Notes: generated from the sequence alone by a model not told the origin. A DNA stretch of 64,000 nucleotides from Primulina eburnea (GCF_022965805.1 NC_133106.1:38443881-38507880), one strand, 5' to 3'. Numbered from the stretch's first letter, positions 46,922 through 60,024 are shown. Made by a program: numbers and translations.

Positions 46922-48875
46922 CTACGAGTAGTTTTGAAGGACAAGTGCAATACTTAACAAGAAAGTCACTGGAGACAAGAGTGTCCTAAACAAAGATTTA
47001 GGCGAACTATTAGCCTTGGGGGAATCGGGGGGTACTGTTCCTATGCCCGGTGTGAATCCCCCTCCACTTCCGTATAGAGGTTGTGTTGTTCCGGGTGGTG
47101 ACCGTGGTTGAATCGTATTAGGAGTCGAGCCTGGTATGGCTGTGCCTCCTGGTGCAATAATCCCTCCCGCAGTGCTGAAAATATGCGAAAAAGATTAACT
47201 AAACCATGATAAGGTAAAGTTTTCAGAAATCATACTCGTACAAATAGGAGTTTCTGCATCACTAGTTCTCTTCATGTAATATAAGTAGCCTCGAAGAGCA
47301 ACACTATTGACCACTTATTGTAACGTAAGAACATTATTTATGCAATATGATCAACAAAAGCCGTGTCCAACATAGTTGCAAAAATTTCTATGACAGTACA
47401 GCATGGAATCATGAGAGTAAGCACTAATTAACCAGTGGAAGATGCCGAAGTTAAATCCTACTTAACAAGACAACAATTGCGTTATATAAACGTATTTGCA
47501 TGAGTACCGGATGCTAAAATGGAAAAACAAGTTAGCCTAAAATAATGGAACTGGACGGTTTTTCCATTAAAAAAACATTCAAACTACTCAGTGTGAGGCA
47601 AAAGTCGAGGAGCCTTATTGCGCGAGATCTAAGGCTTCCTTTCTAGCAGTCCTAGTGCTCAAAGCTGTCATCACCTCGAGATAAAATCTTGAATATAAAT
47701 TTGTTTAGAGAATCCTCGACTGAATTTCAAATTATGAGTTAAACTTGAGAAATTCTACATCACATACTTTGAGCTTCGCGGGACTTTAAAATTCGTAGTG
47801 CTTCTATTTAAGAAGTTGAAGTTATTGTATCATATTCCGTGCAATCTGAGATTAAGCCATAAGATCCCCTTTAGTGTGTTATTAGTTCCTTCCTTTAGAG
47901 TTGTTAAGGGTATTCTCAATGGCTGAAGGCTCGCAAGGGGGCCCCATTAAGGGGCTCTCCCCTGCTATTCCTCAATCCACTAATTCGTTCTTTCATATAC
48001 CTCCCCACCAACAGATAGAGACAAATGCGTTGGAAATTATTCCTAGAAGGCCAAGGTCGCGGCAATAAGGTTTTAAGAAAAAATAGTGACCTCTTGCTTC
48101 GACTTTTTCCATTAAATTTTCTATCCACAATTCTCGTTTGTTCGCCCCAAAAGATACATTCTTCCAAATTCTACATATTTTGACCAACAGGAAATCACGA
48201 GGCTTCAAAAATCTCCACAATTAACCGGGCATCGTAGGCAATACAAAAAAGAAAAAAAAAAAAGAAAGCAAACGAGCAATTTTCTATAAAGCAATAAGAG
48301 GTTCAGAAACGAAAAAGGAAACAAAACAAGGGAAAATACACACCTTGGAGATGATGGATAAACACAAGATCCATAACCTAACCACAAAAACCCAAGAATT
48401 AGAACAAAAAGAATACGTTGGATAAATCCCAATCGCAATCCTGTTTTTTTTTTTAAATAAAAAAACAGAAATTTTTCTCTACATACTCATTGTGCATGGA
48501 AACAGGTCGCTCCGCCTTATAAAAACTAAATAAATTTCAGAATTGCTATGGCAAAAGAGACGAACTTGGGTCGGTTTGAGCTATGGAGGCAGTGCCAGCA
48601 AAAGAACAAGAACCAGGGGCGCTCCCCTTTCGCTGATAATAACTGTTGAAGGCATACGAGGCATGAGCTTGCACCGTGTTTGGTAGATAACAAAGCCCAG
48701 AAGATTGGAGTGGAGCACAATCAGCACCACCTCCACATGCATAATCAAGAGCTGTTTGCAATGCCTGGTCACTGGCGTCACTCCTCGCTACACACCATGT
48801 AGCTGCCGCGGAGTGTTCGGCGGCGCTGAACGCTAACACCAACAGCGCCACCACTTTAAACACAGCCACCGCCAT
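46922..48875 (-). CDS. X8 domain, GPI-anchored callose-binding protein (PDCB-like)
   Basis: Cell-wall protein that binds callose, often at plasmodesmata; related X8 proteins occur at the end of glucan endo-1,3-beta-glucosidases. Exons (minus): 48566-48875, 48344-48377, 46922-47174; 198 residues. Residues 1-24 form a signal peptide (VALLVLAFSAAEHSAA). The X8 domain spans about 25-115: TWCVARSDASDQALQTALDY, CGGGADCAPLQSSGLCYLP, AFNSYYQRKG, CSF and YGSCVYPSS, with its cysteines in place. A Pro/Gly/Thr-rich linker follows. The tail ends SPVTFLLSIALVLQNYS, a hydrophobic GPI-attachment signal after small residues. The frame is continuous across a 34-nt micro-exon that carries the last X8 cysteine. 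Domain assignment is firm; plasmodesmal location is inferred. Confidence 0.89.
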
Positions 48876-48879
48876 GCCT

Positions 48880-49680
48880 GGTTGGCAAATGCAAGTTGGT
48901 AAAGTTCGAGAGAGAGAAAAGGAAGTGCAATGCAGTGGAGAGTAATGTATAAAGAGAGAATCGGGAATAGTTCTTTTTGCTCTCTTTTTTTTGTTTTGAC
49001 GATGCTTTTGCTTTGTCTGTTCTTATTTTAATATATATTTAAAATTTTAATATTAAAGGGTTAGAGTTATCAAACGTTGTACAAAATTATTAATCGACAT
49101 TCTTTTATATATTTTAGACAAGATAAAATTGTTAATATTAGTTTGCCTTTGAAGTCAATTTAACTACATTATATTCGAAATACAAGTCCCCGCGCGCCTT
49201 GAATCACCATAAAGACGTGTTCCTGAAAAACAGCCGAGCGATCCAAAGAATCGATCGAGCATTATAAATATAGAAATATAAAATGAATTGTTAATTTTAA
49301 TTTCGTATTCCAAATATAATTTAATTCCATAAATATGAGAAATCCATTTTCTTATAAATAAAAAACAAACATAACATAATAGTATAATCGACTGTATAAA
49401 ATAAGGGGATCGCAAAATTAAAATGTTTTACAACCAAACATATTTACAAAGTAAAATCTCCACACAAAGACCTAAAACTCGGGGAGAAAACTGAACGATT
49501 CACTACAAAAGGAAGAACGAAACCAACGCCGAAACTTAACGAAACAGTTTGCAGGCATCCTTTCTTGAATTGTTAAGGAAAGAAGTGCGCAATCCATCTC
49601 AATATAATCATATCACTAGGATGGTTTCCCTAAATCGTTAAAATGCTTCAAGCCTCGACACACCATCCAAAAAAAAAATA
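48880..49680. other. Promoter of the X8 gene and intergenic DNA
   Basis: Pyrimidine-rich leader region near 48895-49000 on the minus strand, then AT-rich spacer and probable 3' UTR of the receptor kinase. Nothing else recognised. Confidence 0.4.
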
Positions 49681-49681
49681 C

Positions 49682-52600
49682 TCATCGACCCTCCTGAAGA
49701 TCTTCAGAAAACACAGCAGTTCTAGATATATTTTCGTTATCCAATACACTTAAACCTGAGAAATGACCAGACGAAAACATTGATGATGCACCATCAGATT
49801 CAAAGGTCGTAGTTGACTGCCTAAGATTAGGTACGTTACTGGTATTTACTGTGGCGGAATCCTGATATTCGGTAATACGTTGCACCATTTTGAGGGATTG
49901 TACCACTTCTCCCATAGTTGGACGTTGGTTGGCCTCAGGGGCTACACAAGCAGCTGCAATGGTGCAAACCCGAATAAAATCCTCCTTTGGGTACTTACTA
50001 TCCAGTTTTGGATCAGCAAGTTCTTCCAGTCGATCCTTATCTCTCAGTATTGGCCTCGCCTGTAAACAATATAGAATGAATTGTTTTATTGGAGTTGATC
50101 GAGATTTTTCAAAAAAACCAAATCAATGCACTTTCAGTCAATCAGCAATTTAACTTGAAGAACATAACCCACATAGAGAAAGAACTGACTTTGTATGACG
50201 AAATAATAAATAATGCAGATGGATCTTATAAAACGACTAACCAATGTCACAAGGTTCTCTTGGCCTGTGGGTTGTGACATATCTACAGGTTTTCTTCCGG
50301 TCAACAGTTCAAGAAGAACCACTCCGTAACTGTAAACATCACTCTTTACCAAAAGGTGACCAGTCATGGCATACTCAGGTGCGACATAACTGTAAAAGAT
50401 TTGGAATCGTCGAAGTGTTGAATTAAATAAAATAAACCTCGAATTTGGAGAAGACAAAAAAAAAGTGAGGAGACATGGTTAAGAAAAAGACCAACCCAAA
50501 AGTACCCATAACACGGGTGGAAAAGTAGTTAGCCCGACCCCCAGGAGCCTGTTTTGCGAGACCAAAATCAGAAACTTTAGCATGGTAGTTGTTCTCAAGT
50601 AATATATTTGATGCCTTAAAATCTCTATGAATTACACAAGGTTGAGAGTCCTCATGCAAGTATGCAAGCCCCCTAGCAGCATCGAGAGCAATTTTCATTC
50701 TAGTGTCCCAATCAAGTGGGCAGTTTAATCCCAAGGGTCCTGTAACATAAAGCTTCAGCTGAAATGCATCACCTTGAAATGTTGAATAAGGTCTATCATC
50801 ATGAAAAATTACCATGAAGCCATCCCTCAAGACTTCCATTTGGAACTAGCTCGTAACAAAGTAGGTTTTGAGAGGACTCGTGATTACTGTAGTAACCAAC
50901 AAGTTTCACCAAGTTACGGTGATGCAGTCTACTAAGGATCTCAACCTCAACTAAGAACTCTTTATCCCCTTGTTGTCCACCACTACTGAGCTTCTTTATG
51001 GCTACAGGTGTGCCATCACTCAAGGCACCCCTGAAAACCTTCCCAAAGCCACCCTCCCCAAGGATACTAGCAGAAGCAAAGTTATTTGTGGCCTCTTTTA
51101 GTTCTTCGTATGCGAGAATCCGAGCACTTGTTGGATGGCGAAGAGATCCCCCAGCCGGAATTGTTTCCAGAGTCCTTTGTTTTACTATCACACCATGAAA
51201 ATAGCAGGTGAGATCCCCAAAAAGATAAGTGAAGTCCAGTAATAAAAGGCAGCAGGCAATGATGATTACGAGTCCTTTAGATAAGTTAAGGGTAGGTTTA
51301 CTGATGAAAACAAAAAAAAACAAAGGCCTTCATGGTGCTCTGGAAATGTATATTTTATAACAGAATTAAAAAAAAGGAGCAAGACCAGAGGAGAAAAGGA
51401 AGAAAGAGGAGAAATTTTTCTGGCTTCCAAAATAATTAAACCAAGGAAATATCGGGTATTTGGGTCGAAGGATCATGGCATAAAAGTCCTACCATCAAGA
51501 AGGAAACATAACAAATATGATGGAAAACTAATCTAAAACGGATCAATCAGGTACGAATTTCAATGCTGTAATACAGAAAAATAAACACTTCACAAACCTG
51601 CTTCTTTAGAAGGTTCCACGTTTTTCTCTTTCTGAGATACGCACAAACAAACTATAACCATAGAAATGACAGCTATAATCAGGATTAGAGCTCCTATTCC
51701 AATGACAAGAACTAAACTTGGAGGTTTTTCTCTGTTTGTATTGACTGCTCCAGGAGCTGATGGAAGCTTAGGTGGTGTTACGACTGGAGATACAGCAGAT
51801 AGTGGAGCTGTATTGAAAACAAAATGGTTACTTCCATCAGCAACTCTTGGTCTACCAAATGTCATAAACAGTCTACCAAATGCTTTATTCCTGGTCAAGC
51901 CATCAGCAAAGTTTGAATACCACTACGAATAGAAGTTTACCACCATTCGGCGTTATATTGCCCCATATGACAATAGATGCAAAGAAAATATCGATATTTT
52001 CAATTTGGACAGTCAATCGCTTTTTTTTCCCTTATGTCATTTGCATGCACCAATCCACAATCAGTGGAAAAGCATAAACTGTCAAAAATTTAAAACTCAC
52101 CGTGAACAACCAAGCAAGGGTTGATATTAGCACAATAACAACAAACATGAAGTTTACCTTGAAAAGATGCCATGGGTTTGAACCACGTTATGTTGAGAAG
52201 CTGATAATCGCCGACTAAAGCAGGATCTAAATGGACCCTGTGCATCAACAGTGAAGAGTTTATTTTAGTAACTTCACTGGCAGAAAAACTGATACCAGTT
52301 TCTGGAGTGATATCCATCGATATATTAAGTCCAGATGCGCTGACCATATAAAAGTTGATAAGGTCAATCTGTGAAACCAACAAACCAAGTTGCGAAGCAA
52401 ACTGATTTAGAAAAAGATTCCAATTGGGGTTGGAAGAGACATTCAATAATAGAATATCAAGCTTTAATGGGTAAACACAGTGGCATCCCCGGCTCTCCCG
52501 TTTTAGTACTGTGTCTGGTCCACAACAATCTGCCAAAAGGAAACAAAGGCCCACAATGAATTATTGAATTCAAAAGTGAGGATGAGTGCTGTTGATTACA

Positions 52601-53206
52601 GAGTATTGCTAGGTATTCAGGACAATCCTTCTTGGTCTCCCAAGCAATAAAAAATATCTGTGGTTGACTGGTAATAAATAAATTCAATATAAATCTTTCT
52701 GCAAGAAAATGAAAAAAAAGAAGATCGATCTTACTAGCTATGCTCGGAGAAAGTGGAGGCTGAGATAAACCGGTGGGTATAGTATAAGGTTCAGCTTCAG
52801 TTGGTGCAATCTCTGACAGGTGAGACGCAGGAAGGCTAGTGCTGGCAGGCACTGATCCACTCTTTTCCATTGATGGTTTGGACAGCAAAGAACTAAAAAG
52901 GGGAGCAGAGATCACAAAATGACCATAGCCAGGTGATTGAGCAGGTGCAGCATAAGGACTTCGATGTTTTTTATGGGGTTCCCTGGATAGAGGTAGATTG
53001 GCAGGTAGTGGAAGCTCAGGCGTAGCTCGTGCTTCCACAAGAACTCTGGCTGACAGCAAATATTCTCTTTCTAATGTATCATATCCTAAATTTGCGTCAG
53101 TTATGGATATTAAACAATAAAAGAGAATAAATGATTTAAGGACAGACCAACACCCCTCTCGTAGCAACCCTGCAACACAGAGTACATACAGAATACGTTG
53201 AAACAT
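49682..53206 (-). CDS. ALE2-like receptor-like serine/threonine kinase
   Basis: Plasma-membrane receptor kinase of the ALE2/PERK-related group. Exons (minus): 52735-53206, 52158-52529, 51598-51807, 50813-51184, 50496-50739, 50242-50389, 49682-50059; 731 residues. An N-terminal signal or anchor (residues about 5-45) precedes a Pro/Ser-rich ectodomain. A Cys-containing extracellular module follows ([20 protein letters not shown] to LLNITWFKP). The TM helix is about 312-337. Kinase motifs: GEGGFGKV at 394-401, VAIK Lys415, HRDFKASN with Asp515, DFG Asp533, and APE. The C-terminal tail ([20 protein letters not shown], then [15 protein letters not shown]) matches Arabidopsis At4g02010-type kinases. 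The first ATG (53206, MFQRIL) is preferred over an upstream in-frame ATG at 53275. Codon 606 is TTG (Leu) where relatives have Trp. Catalytic residues are intact. Confidence 0.92.
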
Positions 53207-53279
53207 GGTTGCCGAACAACTGCTAAAATGGAGGAAAAATCTAACAGCAGCTAACAAATAACTAAAGCGACTCACAGTA

Positions 53280-53500
53280 TAAAATTAGTACTGACCCAAC
53301 TTATTTATCATCCCAAATTCATCCAGCAACACTCAATTGACCCCTTGAGGATGCATATACAATAACTCTATTATCCTTTTATGTTTCTAGATTCATTTTG
53401 GGGGTACCAAATTGATGTAATCAGGCCAGCCCTATTCAGACCTGCCTTTTCTATTAGTTCAATAGACAAAATAGGTTTCACTCACCTTTTAAAATATATA
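53280..53500. other. Receptor kinase promoter region
   Basis: Short spacer between the kinase start and the repeat block. No clear TATA box was fixed. Confidence 0.35.
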
Positions 53501-53738
53501 TCTATATCCTTATAAATATATGAGTTTTAATTGTGTTTTTACCTCATTGTCCTTCTACTCTCTCAACTTAATTGTCTACTCTCCCAACTCTTTAAGCATT
53601 ATTAATTATTAGTTTAATTGTGTTTTTACTTCATCACCCTTCTTTGTTCCCAACACTTTAAATATTATTAATTATTAATTATTTATCCGGCTTGTTGCAC
53701 TTTGAATATTATTATTATCTATATCTATACTATTATAA

Positions 53739-56700
53739 ATATATGAGTTTGAATTGTGAATTTACTTGGTTACCCTTTTCCAATTATTACTTAATTAATG
53801 TCTTATTTATTTATTTATTTATTTAGGTGACTTTTCAATTTTCTTATCTAATTTCCTAATTTGTTTAATTAATACATTTTATTTTACTATGCATTATTTC
53901 ACATCAAATATATGAGTTTGAATTGTGAATTTACTTGGTTACCTTTTTCCAATTATTACTTAATTAATGTCTTATTTATTTATTTATTTATTTATTTAGG
54001 TGACTTTTCAATTTTCTTATCTAATTTCCTAATTTGTTTAATTAATACATTTTATTTTACTATGCATTATTTCACATCAATATATTTTATAAGCTTTATA
54101 ATAAAAAATGGTTCGGACTTAATTTTTTAAAAATTCAAGTAACATGAACATATAAATTTTTGGTTAGCGGCCAGGATTTAATTGTTAAAACTTCAAGTTA
54201 AAAAAACATATATGTTTTATAACTAAAAATAGTTTAAACTTTATTTTTTAAACTTCAAGTGAAATGAACATATAAATTTATGGTTAGTATTTTTTAAACC
54301 TAATACTATTATAAATATATGAGTTTGAATTGTGAATTTACTTGGTTACCCTTTTCCAATTATTACTTAATTAATGTCTTATTTATTTATTTAGGTGACT
54401 TTTCAATTTTCTTATCTAATTACCTAATTTGTTTAATTAATACATTTTATTTTACTATGCATTATTTCACATCAATATATTTTATAAACTTTATAATAAA
54501 AAATGGTTCGGACTTAATTTTTTAAAAATTCAAGTAACATGAACATATAAATTTTTGGTTAGCGGCCAGGATTTAATTGTTAAAACTTCAAGTTAAAAAA
54601 ACATATATGTTTTATAACTAAAAATAGTTTAAACTTTATTTTTTAAACTTCAAGTGAAATGAACATATAAAACTTAATTTTTTAAAAATTCAAGTAACAT
54701 GAACATATAAATTTTTGGTTAGCGGCCAGGATTTAATTGTTAAAACTTCAAGTTAAAAAAACATATATGTTTTATAACTAAAAATAGTTTAAACTTTATT
54801 TTTTAAACTTCAAGTGAAATGAACATATAAATTTATGGTTAGTATTTTTTAAACATAATACTATTATAAATATATGAGTTTGAATTGTGAATTTACTTGG
54901 TTACCCTTTTCCAATTATTACTTAATTAATGTCTTATTTATTTATTTAGGTGACTTTTCAATTTTCTTATCTAATTACCTAATTTGTTTAATTAATACAT
55001 TTTATTTTACTATGCATTATTTCACATCAATATATTTTATAAGCTTTATAATAAAAAATGGTTCGGACTTAATTTTTTAAAAATTCAAGTAACATGAACA
55101 TATAAATTTTTGGTTAGCGGCCAGGATTTAATTGTTAAAACTTCAAGTTAAAAAAACATATATGTTTTATAACTAAAAATAGTTTAAACTTTATTTTTTA
55201 AACTTCAAGTGAAATGAACATATAAATTTATGGTTAGTATTTTTTAAACCTAAAATACATTTTCTATTTTTTAATATATTTTCTATGTTTTATAACCAAA
55301 AATGGTTCGAACTTAATTTTTTAAACTCCAAGTTACATGAACATATAAATTTTTTGTTAGTGGTTCGTACTTAATTTTTAAAACTTCAAGTTAAATAAAT
55401 TTTTGGTTAGCGATTCGGAATTAATTTTTTAAACTTCAAATTAAAAAAACATATATGTTTTATAACTAAAAATAATTCAAACTTTATTTTTTAAATTTTA
55501 ATTTAAATGAACATATAAATATATGGTTAGTATTTTTTTAACCTACCATATATTTTTTTATTATTTTAATATATTTTCTATGTTTTTTTAAACTTCAAAT
55601 ACATAAACATATAAATTTTTGGTTAGCGATTCAGATTTAATTTTTAAAATTTCAAGTTAAAAAAATATATCTGTTTTTTTCCTAAAAATAGTTCAAACTT
55701 TATTTTTTAAACTTCAAGTTAAATGAACATATATATAAATTTATGGTTAGTATTTTTTAAACCTACAATAAATTTTTCTAATTTTCCTTTTCCAATTATT
55801 ACTTAATTAATGTCTTATTTATTTATTTATTTATTTATTTAGGTGACTTTTCAATTTTCTTATCTAATTACCTAATTTGTTTAATTAATACATTTTATTT
55901 TACTATGCATTATTTCACATCAATATATTTTATAAGCTTTATAATAAAAAATGGTTCGGACTTAATTTTTTAAAAATTCAAGTAACATGAACATATAAAT
56001 TTTTGGTTAGCGGCCAGGATTTAATTGTTAAAACTTCAAGTTAAAAAAACATATATGTTTTATAACTAAAAATAGTTTAAACTTTATTTTTTAAACTTCA
56101 AGTGAAATGAACATATAAATTTATGGTTAGTATTTTTTAAATCTAAAATACATTTTCTATTTTTTAATATATTTTCTATGTTTTATAACCAAAAATGGTT
56201 CGAACTTAATTTTTTAAACTCCAAGTTACATGAACATATAAATTTTTTGTTAGTGGTTCGTACTTAATTTTTAAAACTTCAAGTTAAATAAATTTTTGGT
56301 TAGCGATTCGGAATTAATTTTTTAAACTTCAAATTAAAAAAACATATATGTTTTATAACTAAAAATAATTCAAACTTTATTTTTTAAATTTTAATTTAAA
56401 TGAACATATAAATATATGGTTAGTATTTTTTTAACCTACCATATATTTTTTTATTATTTTAATATATTTTCTATGTTTTTTTAAACTTCAAATACATAAA
56501 CATATAAATTTTTGGTTAGCGATTCAGATTTAATTTTTAAAATTTCAAGTTAAAAAAATATATCTGTTTTTTTCCTAAAAATAGTTCAAACTTTATTTTT
56601 TAAACTTCAAGTTAAATGAACATATATATAAATTTATGGTTAGTATTTTTTAAACCTACAATAAATTTTTCTAATTTTTAATATATTTTCTATGTTTTAT

Positions 56701-57060
56701 AACAAAAAATGGTAAGGACTTAATTTTTTAAACTTCAAGCTACATGAACATATAATTTTTTTGTCAGCGGTTCAGACTTAATTTTTCAAACTTCAAATTA
56801 AATAAACATATATGTTTTATAACCAAAAATAATTTAAAATGTATTTATTAAAATTCAAGTTAAAAAAACATATAAATTTGTGGTTAGTATTTTTCAAACC
56901 TATAACATATTTTCTATTTTTTTAACAAAAAATGATTCATACTTAACTTTTTTAGCTTAAAGTTAAATGAATATATAGATTTGTGGTTAGTGGTTCAGAG
57001 AAAATGGTTCGAACTGTATTTTTTAAACTTCAAGTTAAATGAACATATAGATTTGTGGTT
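53739..57060. repeat. Tandem and higher-order AT-rich repeat array
   Basis: Units beginning ATATGAGTTTGAATTGTGAA recur near 53739, 53908, 54316 and 54871. Positions of a common word (TATATTTTATAA) are 54081, 54476, 55031 and 55924, so spacings are 395, 555 and 893 bp. The 555-bp unit has an extra internal copy of a roughly 160-bp segment. 55031-55790 is repeated almost exactly at 55924-56683. The motif TTTTTGGTTAGCG(G/A) repeats throughout. Non-coding. Confidence 0.88.
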
Positions 57061-59200
57061 AGTGGTTCAGAGAATAAAATATAAATCAAACAAAGAGAAG
57101 AATTTTGTTTTCTGTTATATATTTTATTTATTCAACAACGAGCCTTTTATAGGCAAATACACATATGAAAAAAACCATAAAAATAGCAACAATATTTGAC
57201 CACTAAACCATGAAATAACAAATATGCCAAGATAATTATTTTCTGTAATGCTTTGTTAATAATAAATAATGACTAACAGACTTTATTTGACGAGACAGAT
57301 AACTAAGTACTTCGACAAACCTTTAACAATTCAATAATATCTCCCTTAAACCGATAAGGTAAACATCGGCTTAATAAGAACATCATCCCTCAAATTTGTT
57401 TTGTAGTATGCTAATACCAAGTAGCTCCTTTAGTTTATGAAATGCAGGCAGTTTCAGGGACTTGGTAAACATGTCAGCTACTTGGTTTTCACTTTTGCAA
57501 TAGATGAGATCAATTGTTTCATTCTTTGTGAGGTCACTTAAAATTTATATTTCACATCAATGAGCTTGCTTCTTCCATGGATAGATTCTTTGATAGTTTT
57601 ATGGCTGAACTATTATCATAATAAATTGCAAAAGGATCATGGTTCTTGAATTTAAGCTCTTCAAGAATTTTTCTGTACCAAATAGCTTGACATGCACGTG
57701 AAGTTGATGCAACAAATTTAGCTTCAATGGTTGATAAAGTAACAATTGATTGTTTCTTCGAAGTTCATGGAACAACCGCTTGATCTAAGAAAAAAAATCA
57801 TATTATTAAGTTCTTTTTCTATCATCTCGATTTCCTTCAAATCTGATTGTTCTCCTTTCTTATAGTAGAGACCAAGTTCTTGCATTCGTTGTCGGCATCA
57901 TAAAATCCTCTTAACAGCTTAAAAATGCATTTATGTAGGATTCTCAATGTATCTGCTTATGAGACTGAAAGAATACATAATATCCGACATTGTTGCTGTC
58001 AAATACATTAATCTTCTAACAATTTGCTTGTAAAATGTGTTGTCAATCTTCTTTCCTTCACAAATTTTTGTTAGCTTCAAACCATAGTCTACGGGAGTAC
58101 TTGTAGAATTGCATTTCTTCATATTAAATCTGCACAAAACTTTTGAACACGTTTCTTTTGTGAAATAAAAATCTCATAAGTAGATTGAACTATTTCATAC
58201 CAAGAAAATGACGCATCTTGCCAAGATCCTACATATCAAACTCAACTATTATGGACTTCTTAAATTTTTCAAACATGACACTATCATTTTCAGAGAATAT
58301 AAGATCATTAACATATAAACAAACAATGAGATTTTTCCTTCATCTTCAATTTTGTACAAAGTTTATACTCATATGGACTTTTTTGAAAACATACCTTAAA
58401 AAATAAGTCTCAATTCGACTATACTATGCTCGTGGGACTTGCTTTAGCCCATACAAAGGTTTTTTTTTTCAATTTATACACTTTATGCTCATTTCCAACT
58501 TAATATAACAAGGAGGTTGATGGATACATATATATGTTCTTCCAAGTCTCCATGTAAGAACGTCGATTTCACAGCCAAATAGAAGATAGACCATGAATAT
58601 TGTGCTACTAAGGCAATTAACAGTTTGATCGTATCATGTCTTGCAACTGAGCAAATATTTCTTTATAACCGACCCAAACTCTTGTTTGTAATATTTTGCT
58701 ACCAACAGTGCCTTGAATTTGTCGGCTTTCCATTTTCTTTCAATTTACTCTTGTAAATCTACTTCACGCATCATTTTTTGATCTTTTGGAAGCTCGATGA
58801 GTTCCCAAGTTTTATTTTTATCGATGTATGTGATTTCAGCATCCATTGTCTTTTGCTATTTTGATTCTTTGACACCTTCTTCGAAAACTACTGGATCACA
58901 ATATGAAAATAGAGCAAAATGAACAAATTAATCTTCAATTTGGTTATTACCAGTTACCTCATAATTTATCATCCATGTTGCTCTTCTTCTAAATCGTTGA
59001 GATCTTTGTTCATTTTCTGTCTCATTGACTGAAATATGTTGATTGATTATTGATCGTTACTTGTACTCTACAAATTATGCATTCTCCAAAGGATGCTGCA
59101 TTTCTTCTCCATTTTCTCCATCAAAATCAGCTTGAATTGGTTTGTTTAACAGTATTTTCATCAACGAAAAACTACTGAACATCATGAAATTTTTTGGCAT
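57060..59200 (-). pseudogene. Decayed Ty1/Copia retrotransposon (RT-RNase H part)
   Basis: Minus-strand fragments read as Copia pol. From 58137 to 57931: NMKKCNSTSTPVDYGLKL, YKQIVRRLMYLTATMSDIMY and SLISRYIENPT (end of RT). From about 57780 to 57420: RNase H words STIEAKFVAS, CQAIWYRKILEEL, IYYDNSSAIKLSKN and HVYQVPETA-like. Upstream pieces (58140-59200) recall the RT N terminus and the linker after integrase. LTR-like DNA (57060-57360, with GGGAGATATTATTG and CTATAAAAGG on the minus strand) follows. Many stops; dead. Confidence 0.78.
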
Positions 59201-59384
59201 TGGGATAACTGCATCTACCGATTATCGTGTTAGTATTTTTTTGGTTCAACTTTGAACACAATTCTTTTTCTGCGCATATATTTTACCTTGTTGACTTGTA
59301 ACTCAACTGGGTTGAGATAAAGCGATTGTATTTTGTCAGCTTAAACCAATAATACCGAAAGTTTTAATAAGTATTCATTCACCC

Positions 59385-59425
59385 CCTCTAAACATCTAGC
59401 CGGTCCTAAAAGCATATGAGATTGA
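59385..59425 (+). repeat. Copia LTR-end-like fragment on the plus strand
   Basis: ATTCACCCCCTCTAAACATC resembles the end of many plant Copia 5' LTRs, but it points opposite to the Copia relic just to its left and has no PBS after it. Possibly a separate fragment. Confidence 0.3.
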
Positions 59426-59990
59426 GTACATGCTGATAGTCATAGACTAAAAAACGAAAGCTAGAGAAATCCACCATTCATTGTTGCAATTGCAATTATT
59501 AAATAACAAAAGGACACTTGGTTATTGTATGTTGTTGAATTAGTTAAATATAATTTGGCATAGTATATTGATAAAATAATAAATTCTTTCAAAAGTATTG
59601 CTTAAGAATTGATATGTGCATTAACCGATATTTGAACATTCGTTTATTAATATTTTAATTTAAATTATTTAAATTGTGTTTGTTTCATCGTTTTATTTTA
59701 TTTCAATTTAGTTTATTAATTTATTCAAGTTTTAGTTCAAGTTAATTAAAGAATTTTTTTTAATGTAGATTTGTAATATATCAAGTTTTGTCGTACGATA
59801 TCCGTACTTGTTATTAAAACTTGACATGTACACAGAAATAACAAACAAAATTACATAACGAAAAGTAAATTATTTAAAATAAATATGTGAGTACATATAA
59901 ATTTCATATATGTAATTAATATGAATTTATAAAAAAAATATAATTTTCATTTTTATTTATTATATCAACTAATTTTATTTCAAATAAAAT
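59426..59990. other. AT-rich DNA inside the candidate Helitron
   Basis: No genes or clear repeats. It leads into the terminal hairpin. Confidence 0.4.
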
Positions 59991-60023
59991 CGTTTCCACG
60001 TGCAACGCACGTGCACTGTTCTA

Positions 60024-60024
<1 letters not shown>

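Larger units (their letters stand above)
53724..60024 (+). mobile_element. Candidate non-autonomous Helitron with nested insertions
   Basis: The left end is TCTATACTATTATAAATATA preceded by A. The right end has a hairpin (CACGTGC, loop AAC, GCACGTG; 59997-60013), seven bases, then CTAG (60021-60024) followed by T. This is the Helitron layout: 5'-TC, 3' hairpin plus CTRR, insertion between A and T, no target duplication. A second possible 5' end lies at 53501 (TCTATATCCTTATAAATATA). No Rep/helicase ORF is present. Inside are tandem repeats (53724-57060) and a broken Copia element. Which 5' end belongs to this 3' end is uncertain. Confidence 0.55.

Noticed and set aside
53912..55080. Three near-identical ORFs of 68-72 codons (MSLNCEFTWLPFSN...)
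   Set aside because: They fall on successive copies of the AT-rich tandem repeat. Recurrence reflects DNA repetition, not a protein family; composition is Ile/Phe/Tyr-biased as expected from AT-rich DNA.
56981..57199. 72-codon ORF near the end of the tandem array
   Set aside because: It spans repeat and LTR-like DNA and is low-complexity; no protein support.
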